This document shows, in pieces, positions 55,013 through 63,270 of a stretch of DNA of 64,000 nucleotides; the first letter of the stretch is position 1, and each line of letters opens with the position of its first letter. The translations under genes and the position numbers were made by a program. The notes below the pieces were generated by a model. The model was given only the letters and a program-made list of their open reading frames with translations. It did no database searches and was not told where the DNA came from. This stretch comes from FEN-1073 sp963780865 (GTDB lineage: Bacteria; Chloroflexota; Anaerolineae; Anaerolineales; RBG-16-64-43): contig CAWADT010000005.1 in NCBI GenBank assembly GCA_963780865.1, positions 1 to 64,000 of the forward strand, read 5' to 3'.

Positions 55013-55041
55013 AGTGTAACCTAAAGGTTACATATTGTCAA
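55013..55041 (-). promoter_or_regulatory. Promoter with XRE-type operator between -35 and -10
   Basis: On the minus strand TTGACA (55036-55041), 17-base spacer, TACACT (55013-55018). The perfect palindrome TGTAACCT-TT-AGGTTACA (55015-55032) fills the spacer. Binding there would block polymerase, a good autoregulation design for the downstream pair. Confidence 0.8.
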
Positions 55042-55120
55042 GGGAGAAAAATGACTTAAGCGGGTGGTGAAAAATTTAATTTTTACTGGTGTCATCTTTT
55101 CTGTAGCAAATTTTTTTTTC

Positions 55121-55177
55121 CCGCCTCCCTCGTTCCCTCCATTTTCTATTGGAAAATGGAGGGAACGAGGGAGGCGG
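55121..55177. repeat. Perfect long hairpin
   Basis: 26-bp exact arms (55121-55146 and 55152-55177; CCGCCTCCCTCG...) with a five-base loop, preceded by a run of nine T's on the plus strand. It may be a bidirectional terminator or a relic of a small element. Confidence 0.85.
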
Positions 55178-55245
55178 ATGCGCATGATTAAACAAAATCA
55201 ACGTTTTTCAACAGCCTGTTGGTTGAAAAAATTCAAAGGATGGCT

Positions 55246-56376
55246 TCATCCGGCATTTATGCTGAAAATAAAGAACCCGCCGCCATAGGTTGCGGCGTAT
55301 ACCATCGAGGAATCATGAGGATTGACCATCAACCCGACGACCCTCAGGCTGGATAACCCATCGTTCATCTCGGACCAGTGGTCGCCCCCGTCGAGGCTCA
55401 CAAGAACTCCCGCGCCGAGGGTACCTTCGTAAATAATATTCGGGGCGATCGGATCGAAGCGAATGGCGGTGACCGGAGAATTCATTAGGAGACTGGATCG
55501 GGACGGCGTGATCGAAGACCAATTTTCCCCGCCGTCGGCGCTTCGAAACGCACCCATGCTGAACCCGCCCATGTAAACGGTGGCCGGGGCGGCGGGATTG
55601 AACGCGAAGGATCGAACCCCCACGGGAGACGGATCGCGCGCGCTTCCGTGGGGGGAGGCGAGCCCCTCATTGATTTCCTTCCAATCGGATCCGCCGTCGG
55701 TGGTTTTGTATACCCCGAACTCTCCTCCCGCGTAGACGGTCGACGCGTCGGTCGGGTCCACGCCGAGGGCAAAAACATCCGGATAGGCGAGCTTGCCGGA
55801 CACCAACCCGCGGTTGACCGCCCTCCAATGAACGCCCGCGTCTAGGCTTTTATAGACTCCCGAGTCGTAGGAACCCGCATACACGGTCGATGGTTCCTCC
55901 GGGGCGAAGGCGAAGACATTGATGATCCCGGGGTCGATCTCCGCTGCGGGATTCCAGCTCTCGCCGCCGTCGACGCTGCGAAACACCGTATGATTCGCCG
56001 AAACCAATAACGTCGGCGGGGAGGAACGGCTGATGGCGATATCCCAAATTTGATACGGCGCGAGAATTCCATGGCTGGAGGGGTTCCAGGTGACTCCACC
56101 GTCGGTGGTTTTATATACGCCCTTCTTCTCCACGATGCAATAGAAGGTTGCGGGCGCGTTTGGATCCATCACCATGCGCCAAATATTTTTTTGGCCGTTC
56201 CAGACGTTTTTCCAGGACCCGGATTGGACGGTTGCCGCCGCCGCGGGCGGCCCGGAAGATGAAATCGGCGCAGTTTGTTTTCCCGCGGAGGACGTATAAC
56301 CGCACGCCGCGACGGCCGAGGCGACGGCGCAGAGTTGAAGAAAATGGATTTTCGGAAACGCAAGTCGGGCGGTCAT
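55246..56376 (-). CDS. Lipoprotein with YCF48/BNR-type beta-propeller
   Basis: 376 residues. Signal peptide with lipobox AVAAC (Cys ~19). The mature part is a WD/BNR-like propeller with repeated KTTDGG-TW, SVDGGESWNP, SLDAGVHWRAV and SADGGENWSSI; the family includes YCF48-like and sortilin-type repeats, all non-enzymatic. Start at ATG 56376; the longer in-frame start at 56472 would precede the signal peptide. It is the only gene before the inverted-repeat element. Confidence 0.85.
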   Translation of the reverse strand: MTARLAFPKIHFLQLCAVASAVAACGYTSSAGKQTAPISSSGPPAAAATVQSGSWKNVWNGQKNIWRMVMDPNAPATFYCIVEKKGVYKTTDGGVTWNPSSHGILAPYQIWDIAISRSSPPTLLVSANHTVFRSVDGGESWNPAAEIDPGIINVFAFAPEEPSTVYAGSYDSGVYKSLDAGVHWRAVNRGLVSGKLAYPDVFALGVDPTDASTVYAGGEFGVYKTTDGGSDWKEINEGLASPHGSARDPSPVGVRSFAFNPAAPATVYMGGFSMGAFRSADGGENWSSITPSRSSLLMNSPVTAIRFDPIAPNIIYEGTLGAGVLVSLDGGDHWSEMNDGLSSLRVVGLMVNPHDSSMVYAATYGGGFFIFSINAG

Positions 56377-56608
56377 CGTCGGAGTCCCTGCGAGCTTACC
56401 GCCGGATCCTGAAACGGGCGGGAGGTTTTCCGGCGCGGCCGCGATCCCCTCGCGCGGCCGCGATCCGGTCAAGGTACATATTGTAGCATTGGAGGATTCC
56501 GCCTAGGAGCCGGATTCATCAGTTGACGTGGCGGAGTGGATTTTCTACATTCGATTCCGCTTTCTCCTTTAGGAATTTTTATATCTACTCAGCGGGACTT
56601 TCGCTTTT

Positions 56609-56749
56609 GTACACGGATTGCCCCGTTCGCACATACCGCTCATAGAGCGGGCACCGAAAAGAGCCGAATGCACGGAAAAACATTAGTTATACTTTTTCAC
56701 CCAAGAAAAATTTTGGTGATTTCGGGTTTATTTCCGTGTTTCGGTGTAC
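56609..56749. repeat. Inverted-repeat element ending GTAC
   Basis: About 140 bases from GTACACGGA on the left to TCGGTGTAC on the right. Has the same termini as 50164-50279 and no frame. Confidence 0.6.
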
Positions 56750-56844
56750 GTTTTCCCCGACCTGAGTAGGTACGAATTTTAGGATAAATCGGGGTTTGCC
56801 AATGGGTTGATTAAGAGTTGCGATCTTCCGTGCCGCGCGAGAGT

Positions 56845-57552
56845 TCATTTTTCAGAGAATCCCAATCCCTGCTCTCGCATCGAAACGAATTGGCCGCGCC
56901 CGATCACGACGTGGTCCAGCACCGGGATATCCAGAAGCCGGCCGGCTTCCACGAGGTTGCGCGTGACTGACAAATCCTCCGGGCTGGGGGAGGGATCCCC
57001 GCTGGGATGGTTGTGCACGACGATCATCCCGGCGGCATTGGCTTTGATCGCCTCGCGGAATACTTCGCCTGTGCGGATAAGCGACGTGGTCAGCGAACCG
57101 CGATAGACCTCGTGGACCCGGATCAGACGGTTGCGCGCATCGAGCAATATCGTCCGCAGCTCCTCCTGTTCCAATCCGGACATTTCGTACTGCACCAGCC
57201 CCGCGGCCGCGGCGGGAGAGGAAACGGTCGGTGCCTCCTCCGCCTCGGAGACGGCGAGCCGGCGCCCGAGTTCGACCGCAGCCAGGAGCAGCGCCGCCTT
57301 GGATGGGCCGACGAAGGGAATGGCGCAGAAATCGGAGAAGGAGGCTTTGCGCAATCCGTGCAGCCCTCCGGTTTGCTCGAGGAGTGTCTGAGCGGTTTGC
57401 ACTGCGCCGTGGCCGCGCCCGCCGGTGCGCAAGAGCACCGCGATCAGCTCGGCCGTGGAAAGCGCCTGCGGTCCGGAAGCGGTCAGGCGCTCACGCGGCC
57501 GCTCCTCGGCGGGCAAATCCTGGATTCGATGAATCGTGGCAAGTTGGCTCAT
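56845..57552 (-). CDS. radC: RadC-family (JAMM) protein
   Basis: 235 residues with the HxHxSxxPxPxxxD zinc motif (HNHPSGDPSPSPED) of the JAMM fold and the upstream helix-hairpin region (residues ~1-90). RadC proteins are widespread but their repair role is disputed. GGGGGAG precedes ATG 57552. It stands alone. Confidence 0.92.
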   Translation of the reverse strand: MSQLATIHRIQDLPAEERPRERLTASGPQALSTAELIAVLLRTGGRGHGAVQTAQTLLEQTGGLHGLRKASFSDFCAIPFVGPSKAALLLAAVELGRRLAVSEAEEAPTVSSPAAAAGLVQYEMSGLEQEELRTILLDARNRLIRVHEVYRGSLTTSLIRTGEVFREAIKANAAGMIVVHNHPSGDPSPSPEDLSVTRNLVEAGRLLDIPVLDHVVIGRGQFVSMREQGLGFSEK

Positions 57553-57971
57553 GATCGTCTCCCCCTTGGATGACCAATTCTACCTTAAAAGATGGATCAC
57601 GCATTTTATAATGTGAAGTTCACGGAGATGAGCCTGAGGAAACGGGAAGGATAATGAAGAGAAACCTTTGAAAAACGCATTCCGTTGGGAGATGGATTCC
57701 TCGGCCATTCATTTCGCCGGATCAATTTGGTAATGCCATCTGTGAGAGCTTGTCTTCGCGACGCGTTGGTCGGGCGTTCTGGAAAGTATGGGGCGATTCC
57801 CCCGGTTGGAAAAATATTTCTCCGAAATAACCAAGTAATAGATCAAGCACTTCGCCTACCTTTTCAATAAAAGTGATTGTCTCCTTTGTTTTGAATTATT
57901 CAAATTATCTGCTCTATCGGAAAAAATGGCGGTTTCACCGAGGCGTACAAACGCCGATTGACAACCCGGAT
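57553..57971. other. Intergenic stretch, no gene seen
   Basis: Four hundred bases between RadC and the RCC1 gene. No convincing frame, no structure I recognise. Confidence 0.4.
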
Positions 57972-59228
57972 TTAACCGGTCAATCCGATCACGTCCACCG
58001 GCGTTTTACGGATTGTGCCCTTCCCGAGTTCCGGAGTGCCGTCACCCAGCGCGCCGTAATTATCATCCCCCCAACACTTCACCCCGCCGTCTTTCATAAC
58101 GGCGCAGGTATGTTCGCCTCCGGCGGAGACGGTCGATACGCCGCTTGCCAGCCCGCTGACATCCACCGGAAGCATGGAAATAATATTTCTGCCATCACCT
58201 AATTGACCGAGATCACCGTAGCCCCAGCATTTCACGCTGCCGCCATTCATCAACGCGCAGGTATGATCACCCCCTGAGGAGACGGTCTTCACCCCGCTGG
58301 CTAGACCGCTGACGGGAGTGGGCATGTATCGGTAAATCGTCGTGCCATCGCCTAATTGGCCGAAATTATTATATCCCCAGCATTTTAGGCCGCCACTCGT
58401 TAATCCGGCGCAGGTATGCGCGCCTCCGGCGGAGATGGCAGTCACCCCGTTTGCCAAGCCGGCGACGTCCACCGGGAGATTGCTGCTTTCGTCTGTACCG
58501 TCGCCCAATTGACCATAAAAATTAAACCCCCAACATTTCACTCCGCTGTTTTTCATTAACGCGCAGGCATGGGATATGCCCGCCGATACCGAAGCCGCTC
58601 CGCTCTCCAAACCCTTTACATTTGTCGGAAGATCCTTGTTTTCGTTTGTGCCGTCGCCTAATTGTCCGCCTCCGTTAAACCCCCAGCATTTCACTCCGCC
58701 GTCTTCCATCAAGGCGCAGGTAAAGCTGCCCCCGGCGGAGATTTCCGCCACTCCGCTTTCCAACCCGGAGACCGCAACGGGAAGGTCGTTGATTTCAGTC
58801 ACGCCCGGTCGGGGAGTGCGCGGCACGTACGTGGTGATTAATCCAATCGCCACTCTTCGCACATCGACCGGATGACGTCTGCTTTCAACCGTGCCATCGC
58901 CCAATTGGCCGTACTGGTTATACCCCCAGCATTTCACACCGCCATTTTTCAGCAAAGCGCAGGCATGGTCGCCCCCGGCGGAAATCGCGGTCACTCCGGT
59001 AGAGAGCCCGCTCACTTTCACGGGAAGATTGCTGGTGTTGGTTGTGCCGTCGCCCAGCGCTCCCAAATGATTGTCGCCCCAACACGCTACGCCGCCTTCT
59101 CCCGAAAGAAAGCATGAAAACCCATCGCCCGATGAGACGGAGGAAAAGCGATGACCGGGGGTCAGGGCAGCACATGCGGTTCCGATCAACAAAACCAGAG
59201 CGGTAAAAAGCAATAATCGGTAACACAT
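57972..59228 (-). CDS. RCC1-repeat lipoprotein
   Basis: 418 residues. Signal peptide with lipobox IGTAC, followed by seven or eight RCC1 repeats of the pattern AISAGG-HACAL--GGVKCWG-N-YGQLGDGT. These propellers bind proteins or nucleotides in eukaryotes; in bacteria they are often surface exposed. GGGGAGG precedes the ATG. All cysteines in the GGVKCWG and HACAL motifs are conserved, giving possible disulfides between blades. Confidence 0.87.
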   Translation of the reverse strand: MCYRLLLFTALVLLIGTACAALTPGHRFSSVSSGDGFSCFLSGEGGVACWGDNHLGALGDGTTNTSNLPVKVSGLSTGVTAISAGGDHACALLKNGGVKCWGYNQYGQLGDGTVESRRHPVDVRRVAIGLITTYVPRTPRPGVTEINDLPVAVSGLESGVAEISAGGSFTCALMEDGGVKCWGFNGGGQLGDGTNENKDLPTNVKGLESGAASVSAGISHACALMKNSGVKCWGFNFYGQLGDGTDESSNLPVDVAGLANGVTAISAGGAHTCAGLTSGGLKCWGYNNFGQLGDGTTIYRYMPTPVSGLASGVKTVSSGGDHTCALMNGGSVKCWGYGDLGQLGDGRNIISMLPVDVSGLASGVSTVSAGGEHTCAVMKDGGVKCWGDDNYGALGDGTPELGKGTIRKTPVDVIGLTG

Positions 59229-59435
59229 TTATCCTCCCCGGAGGTCCTTACGAAGGGCAGATGGTGAGGTCTCTTCAGCAGAAGTTTTCTGTCTATTTTA
59301 TTGGATGATTATACATGACGCAAAACGTGACCATTTTGTTCCATTCGGTTCGCGCGGAGCAAACATTACCGCTATCGGAAGGTATTTATCCGTATGATCA
59401 TAATAATGTTTTCCAGCCAATCCGTGGATAAATCT

Positions 59436-60734
59436 TTATCCCCTTTTTCCCAAAAAAGTTTCCGCCGCTTGCAGGCGCGCGAGAAACATTTCCCGGCCGA
59501 CGATCTCCATGCTGGCGAAAAGCGGCGGGCTGACGGGCTGGCCGGTGATCGCGGCGCGCATCATACCGAAGAGAACGCCCGGTTTGCATCCCAGACGCTC
59601 CGCTAGCGCTCGCAGCGATTCTTCGTCCCGTGCGGCATCAAATACCGGCTGCGCGGCGAGAATTTCCCGCGCGGCGCGGAGCGCCTCCGCCGACTGCGCG
59701 GGAGAAAACCCCTTGCCGACCAGATCGCGCGTTTCGGGCCGGACCTCGTCGCGGAAGAAAAAGCCGCCCATCGCCACGGCGTCGTCCAGCGTGACAATCC
59801 GCACTTGCACCACCGCAGCCACCTTGATCAACTTTTCGCCGCCGGCGGAATAGCCGGCCTTTTCAAAAACCGGTTTCAACCGGGCCGCAAGATCCTCGAC
59901 CGTCAAGCGCCGGATGTGGGTCCCGTTGAAATGGTCCGCCTTTTCGAAACTGATCGCCGCCGGCGAGGGATTGAGATGCTTCAGGTCAAACCGCTGGATC
60001 AATTCCTCCATGCAGAATACGTCTTCCGCTTCGTCGAAGGAGGCGCCCATCAGCGCGATCCAATTGACGATCGCTTCGGGGAGATAACCCATCTCCATCA
60101 GGTCGCGGATGAAAATGCTGTGGCCTTCCGTCGCCATTTGCGCGCTGTCGCGTTTGCTCATCTTCCCCTTGCCGGAAGGCTTGAGGAAAACCGAAAGGTG
60201 GCACCAGACCGGCTCGGGCCAGCCGAAAGCGCGCACCACCAGCGCGTGAAGGGGCAGGGTGGAGAGCCATTCCGATCCGCGCAACACGTGCGTGACGCCC
60301 ATCCGGTTGTCGTCAACCATCGCCGCCAGGTGGTAGAGCGCCAGCCCGTCCGATTTCACCAGGATGAAATCGTCGAGCGTGGCGTTCTCGACGCGAATTT
60401 CCCCGCGCAGTAGATCGACGGCCGCGGTGCTGCCCTCGTGCGGCGTTTTGAACCGGATGACGTGCGGCTCGCCAGCCGCCATCCGCCGCGCGGCCTCAGA
60501 AGGTGAAAGCGCGCGGCAAGTTCCGTCGTAGAGCGGATTTTCTTTGCGCTGTCGTTGGCTTTCCCGCACGGCGGCCAGCCGTTCGGCGGTGCAGAAGCAC
60601 GGATAGGCTTGGCCGGTGGCGATCAACCGGTTCGCATGCTCGAGATAGATTTCCCTCGCCAGTGACTGCCGGTAAGGGCCGTTGGGCCCGCCGATGTCCG
60701 GGCCTTCGTCCCAATCCAGCCCCAGCCAGTGCAT
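59436..60734 (-). CDS. gltX: Glutamyl-tRNA synthetase lacking its N-terminus
   Basis: Encodes GluRS from WLGLDWDEGP to the end (about 433 residues). KMSKRD is present, and the C-terminal anticodon domain is complete (SPAQSAEALRAARE...). The first ~60-70 residues, with the HIGH motif needed for catalysis, are missing; instead an RND-adaptor leader precedes in frame. It is therefore inactive unless the break is an assembly artefact. It is minus-strand and convergent with nothing close. Confidence 0.82.
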   Translation of the reverse strand: MHWLGLDWDEGPDIGGPNGPYRQSLAREIYLEHANRLIATGQAYPCFCTAERLAAVRESQRQRKENPLYDGTCRALSPSEAARRMAAGEPHVIRFKTPHEGSTAAVDLLRGEIRVENATLDDFILVKSDGLALYHLAAMVDDNRMGVTHVLRGSEWLSTLPLHALVVRAFGWPEPVWCHLSVFLKPSGKGKMSKRDSAQMATEGHSIFIRDLMEMGYLPEAIVNWIALMGASFDEAEDVFCMEELIQRFDLKHLNPSPAAISFEKADHFNGTHIRRLTVEDLAARLKPVFEKAGYSAGGEKLIKVAAVVQVRIVTLDDAVAMGGFFFRDEVRPETRDLVGKGFSPAQSAEALRAAREILAAQPVFDAARDEESLRALAERLGCKPGVLFGMMRAAITGQPVSPPLFASMEIVGREMFLARLQAAETFLGKRG

Positions 60735-60974
60735 CACCCCGACGGTCGAGTGCGCCACCACGTTCCCGAACGTCGTGATCTGCACCGGCACGGTCTTCGT
60801 CATCACCTCCGCCGCGTACACCGGGATCGGCTTGTCGGCCGCGCCCTTGGGCGTCTGACCCTCGCCTTTCGCCAGGCATGAACTCATGCACGTCGCCGCC
60901 GCCAGCGCGCAAACCGCCGTCACGACACGCCGCCGGGACGCGGACAAACCGAACGCTCTCGGACTCGCAGACAA
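60735..60974 (-). pseudogene. N-terminal fragment of an RND-efflux membrane-fusion (HlyD-type) protein
   Basis: TTG 60974 follows AGGAAGGAG. It begins LSASPRAFG and has a lipoprotein-type signal (TCMSSC), then DKPIPVYAAEVMTKTVPVQITTFGNVVAHSTVGV, the adaptor start typical of AcrA/MexA-like proteins. It stops at about residue 80, where GluRS starts in the same frame. The rest of the adaptor and its RND pump are missing. Confidence 0.65.
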
Positions 60975-61607
60975 GTGGTTCTCCTTCCTCAAGGCTTCAA
61001 CAGGGTTCCTGAATTCCGGGCCGTTGCGGCGTTCGGCTCCGCGGCAGAAGAGGTCGACGACGACCTCGTGCCGGCGCCTCTCGGGGGCGGCGTCGCCGAG
61101 GTCGTGCGTGCGCGCCCGCAGCATCCCCATCAGCAGGTTAGCCAGCACCTCGGGCGGAACGTCGTCGCGGATCTGTCCGGCGGCGACGCCTCTCGCAATG
61201 ATTCCCGCGATCGCCGAGACCAGTCTCTTTCGCTTCTCGACCCACCGGTCGTGCACGCCGCCCTTCAGGTAGAACATCCGCGCCTCCTCCGCCTGCATCA
61301 TCCGCAGGAGCTGGTGACGCCGCTCGAAGAACTCGCTGAACTGCGTGCACGCGCTCAAGAGCTGCTCGGAGAAAGGCGCCTCCTCCGGCACCCGGCTCGA
61401 GATCAAGTCGCACATCTCTTCCAGACCCGCCGTGCACGTCTGGGCGAACAGGTCTTCCTTGTCCTGGAAATAAAGATAGATCGTCCCCTTGGCGACGTCG
61501 GCCGCCTCGGCCACGTCCTCCATCGTGATCTCATGGAAGCGCCGGCTCGTGAAGAGCTTTTCCGCAGCCTGCATGATCACGTGCCGCTTCTCGGTCTTCC
61601 TGTCCAC
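60975..61607 (-). CDS. TetR-family transcriptional regulator
   Basis: About 211 residues: helix-turn-helix FHEITMEDVAEAADVAKGTIYLYFQDKEDLF and a C-terminal domain with LLRMMQAEEARMFYLKGG. GTG 61607 follows AAGGGGAG. Its own stop codon appears lost: the frame runs directly into the adaptor leader. TetR repressor upstream of an RND adaptor is a common drug-efflux arrangement. A -35/-10 pair with the operator ACTGACCGGTCAGT stands upstream. Confidence 0.8.
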
Positions 61608-61689
61608 GTGCTCCCCTTGGCCTCGAACGCCGACGCAGGTTCCTGCATCATCTTGCATCGCCCTGCAACAGTGCGACGACAACGCTGAT

Positions 61690-61718
61690 ATTATATCCTG
61701 AACTGACCGGTCAGTCAA
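61690..61718 (-). promoter_or_regulatory. TetR promoter with palindromic operator
   Basis: Minus strand TTGACT (61713-61718), 17-base spacer, TATAAT (61690-61695). The perfect 14-bp palindrome ACTGACCGGTCAGT (61702-61715) overlaps the -35 and spacer. Autoregulation of the TetR gene is the natural reading. Confidence 0.8.
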
Positions 61719-61972
61719 TACCCCTTCTGGAACATCCGGGGCGATAGGATGTATCTCCTTGCGCCGTATAGTATTAGGACGTAACAGTGGCGGCACAGAG
61801 GGATGCGAAGAGAGGGAATGGCAGGTGAGTTGTCAAAGGACAAGCCATTGGCTGGCGGGTGCCGCGGCCACAACCGGTCGGGACGGGGCTTCCGGGCTCG
61901 AATGGCACAGCGCACGGCCCAGACCTGCCGGGCCCGTGGCGCCCACACACACTCGCGCGACAACATATGTAG

Positions 61973-63031
61973 TCAGTTAGCGCTCTGTCTGAGGAGCTCG
62001 GCGGCGGCCTCGACGCCCAGAGCGACGGGCAGACCGACGGGCAGAGCGACCGGCGCGGCGGCGAGAGCCTGCGGGGCGACGGCGATGTCCACGGGGGCGG
62101 GCGAGACGGCGGACGCGGCGACGGAATCGGAACGGCCCTCGTCGGAGGCGCTGCGGAGGAAATGGTAGTAGTGGAAGCTGTCGCCGGACTTCTTTTCCAT
62201 GTCGGCCCAGGCCTGGAGGACTTCGGGGGCGTCGATCTGCCGGACGCGCAGACTGCGCCCGACGACCAGCGCGAGGTCCGCGACGGAGCAGACGACGCGC
62301 GGACAGCCCTGCGACCACTTGTAGACCTGCTCATAGGCCTCCCGCGTGAACACCTCGCGCCCGTCGGGCAGACCTGCTATTTTCAGCCGATGCCGGATCA
62401 GCTCGCGCGTGTCGCGGAAGTCGAGGTTCGCCAGGAAGAACCTCACGGGCAGCCGCTGCCAGAACTCGGGCATCGAACGGATGACGCCTTCGAGCGGCCG
62501 CTGGCCCGACAGGATGAAGCTCAGCAGGAAGGCATCGGAGACGCAGAAGTTGAGCAGGATGCGCAGCTCCTGCAGGAGGTCGGGACGGTGCGCGAGCATC
62601 TGGCCTTCGTCGACGATGATGAGACTCTTGAAGCCGGACTCGTGGAGCGCGGTGAGGTGCTCGCGGAGCTGGTTCAGCCCACGGACCTTGTTGCGCGAGG
62701 GCTTCTCGATCCCGAGCTGACGCGACATCTCGGAGAGCATCTGGAACGGGGTGAGCGTCGGGTGGTCGAGGAAAGCGACCCGCACGCGTCCGTCGAGATC
62801 GGACTCAAGCTCCAGACACAACCGGCGGAGCACCGTCGTCTTGCCGTCGCCGGCGTTCTCGCTGATGAGCAGCGCGCCGCCCTTGCCCGCCATGATCGCG
62901 AACTTCAGCCTCAACAGACATTCCCGATGCTGCTTGCTCAGGAAAATGCCTTCCGGGCAGGGCGCGAGCGCGAACGGAGGCTTCGTCAGCCCCCAGTACT
63001 GGACGTAGTCGAATACGCTCGTCGTGGTCAC
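61973..63031 (-). CDS. ExeA/GspA-like AAA+ ATPase
   Basis: 352 residues. Walker A ENAGDGKTT (58-66), Walker B LIIVDEGQ, and a helical C-terminal AAA part to about 275. Then an Ala/Val/Pro-rich low-complexity tail. Proteins of this group act in type II secretion (ExeA/GspA), and as transposition ATPases (TnsC/IstB-like). No transposase or secretion genes are in the window, so its role is unclear. GC is higher than in the rest. Confidence 0.8.
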   Translation of the reverse strand: MTTTSVFDYVQYWGLTKPPFALAPCPEGIFLSKQHRECLLRLKFAIMAGKGGALLISENAGDGKTTVLRRLCLELESDLDGRVRVAFLDHPTLTPFQMLSEMSRQLGIEKPSRNKVRGLNQLREHLTALHESGFKSLIIVDEGQMLAHRPDLLQELRILLNFCVSDAFLLSFILSGQRPLEGVIRSMPEFWQRLPVRFFLANLDFRDTRELIRHRLKIAGLPDGREVFTREAYEQVYKWSQGCPRVVCSVADLALVVGRSLRVRQIDAPEVLQAWADMEKKSGDSFHYYHFLRSASDEGRSDSVAASAVSPAPVDIAVAPQALAAAPVALPVGLPVALGVEAAAELLRQSAN

Positions 63032-63270
63032 GGAGTGTCCCCTATGAATTGACAGCTTAGGTATCGACGCGCCAAGGCAGGCTACTTGAGGTTATTGGGC
63101 CGCAATGGGGGGCTAAGACGGCAGTCAATAATTGCCGCAACATGTGTATTTGCAGCGTGTTACGGGAAGCGGCACCGTCCGGTCCCTTGCGGCCCGGGCG
63201 AGACTTCGTGGCGGCCCCGTCCCGATGAATCGGGACTCGAAGACTCGAGACTCTGCGAGGGGGACGGCAC

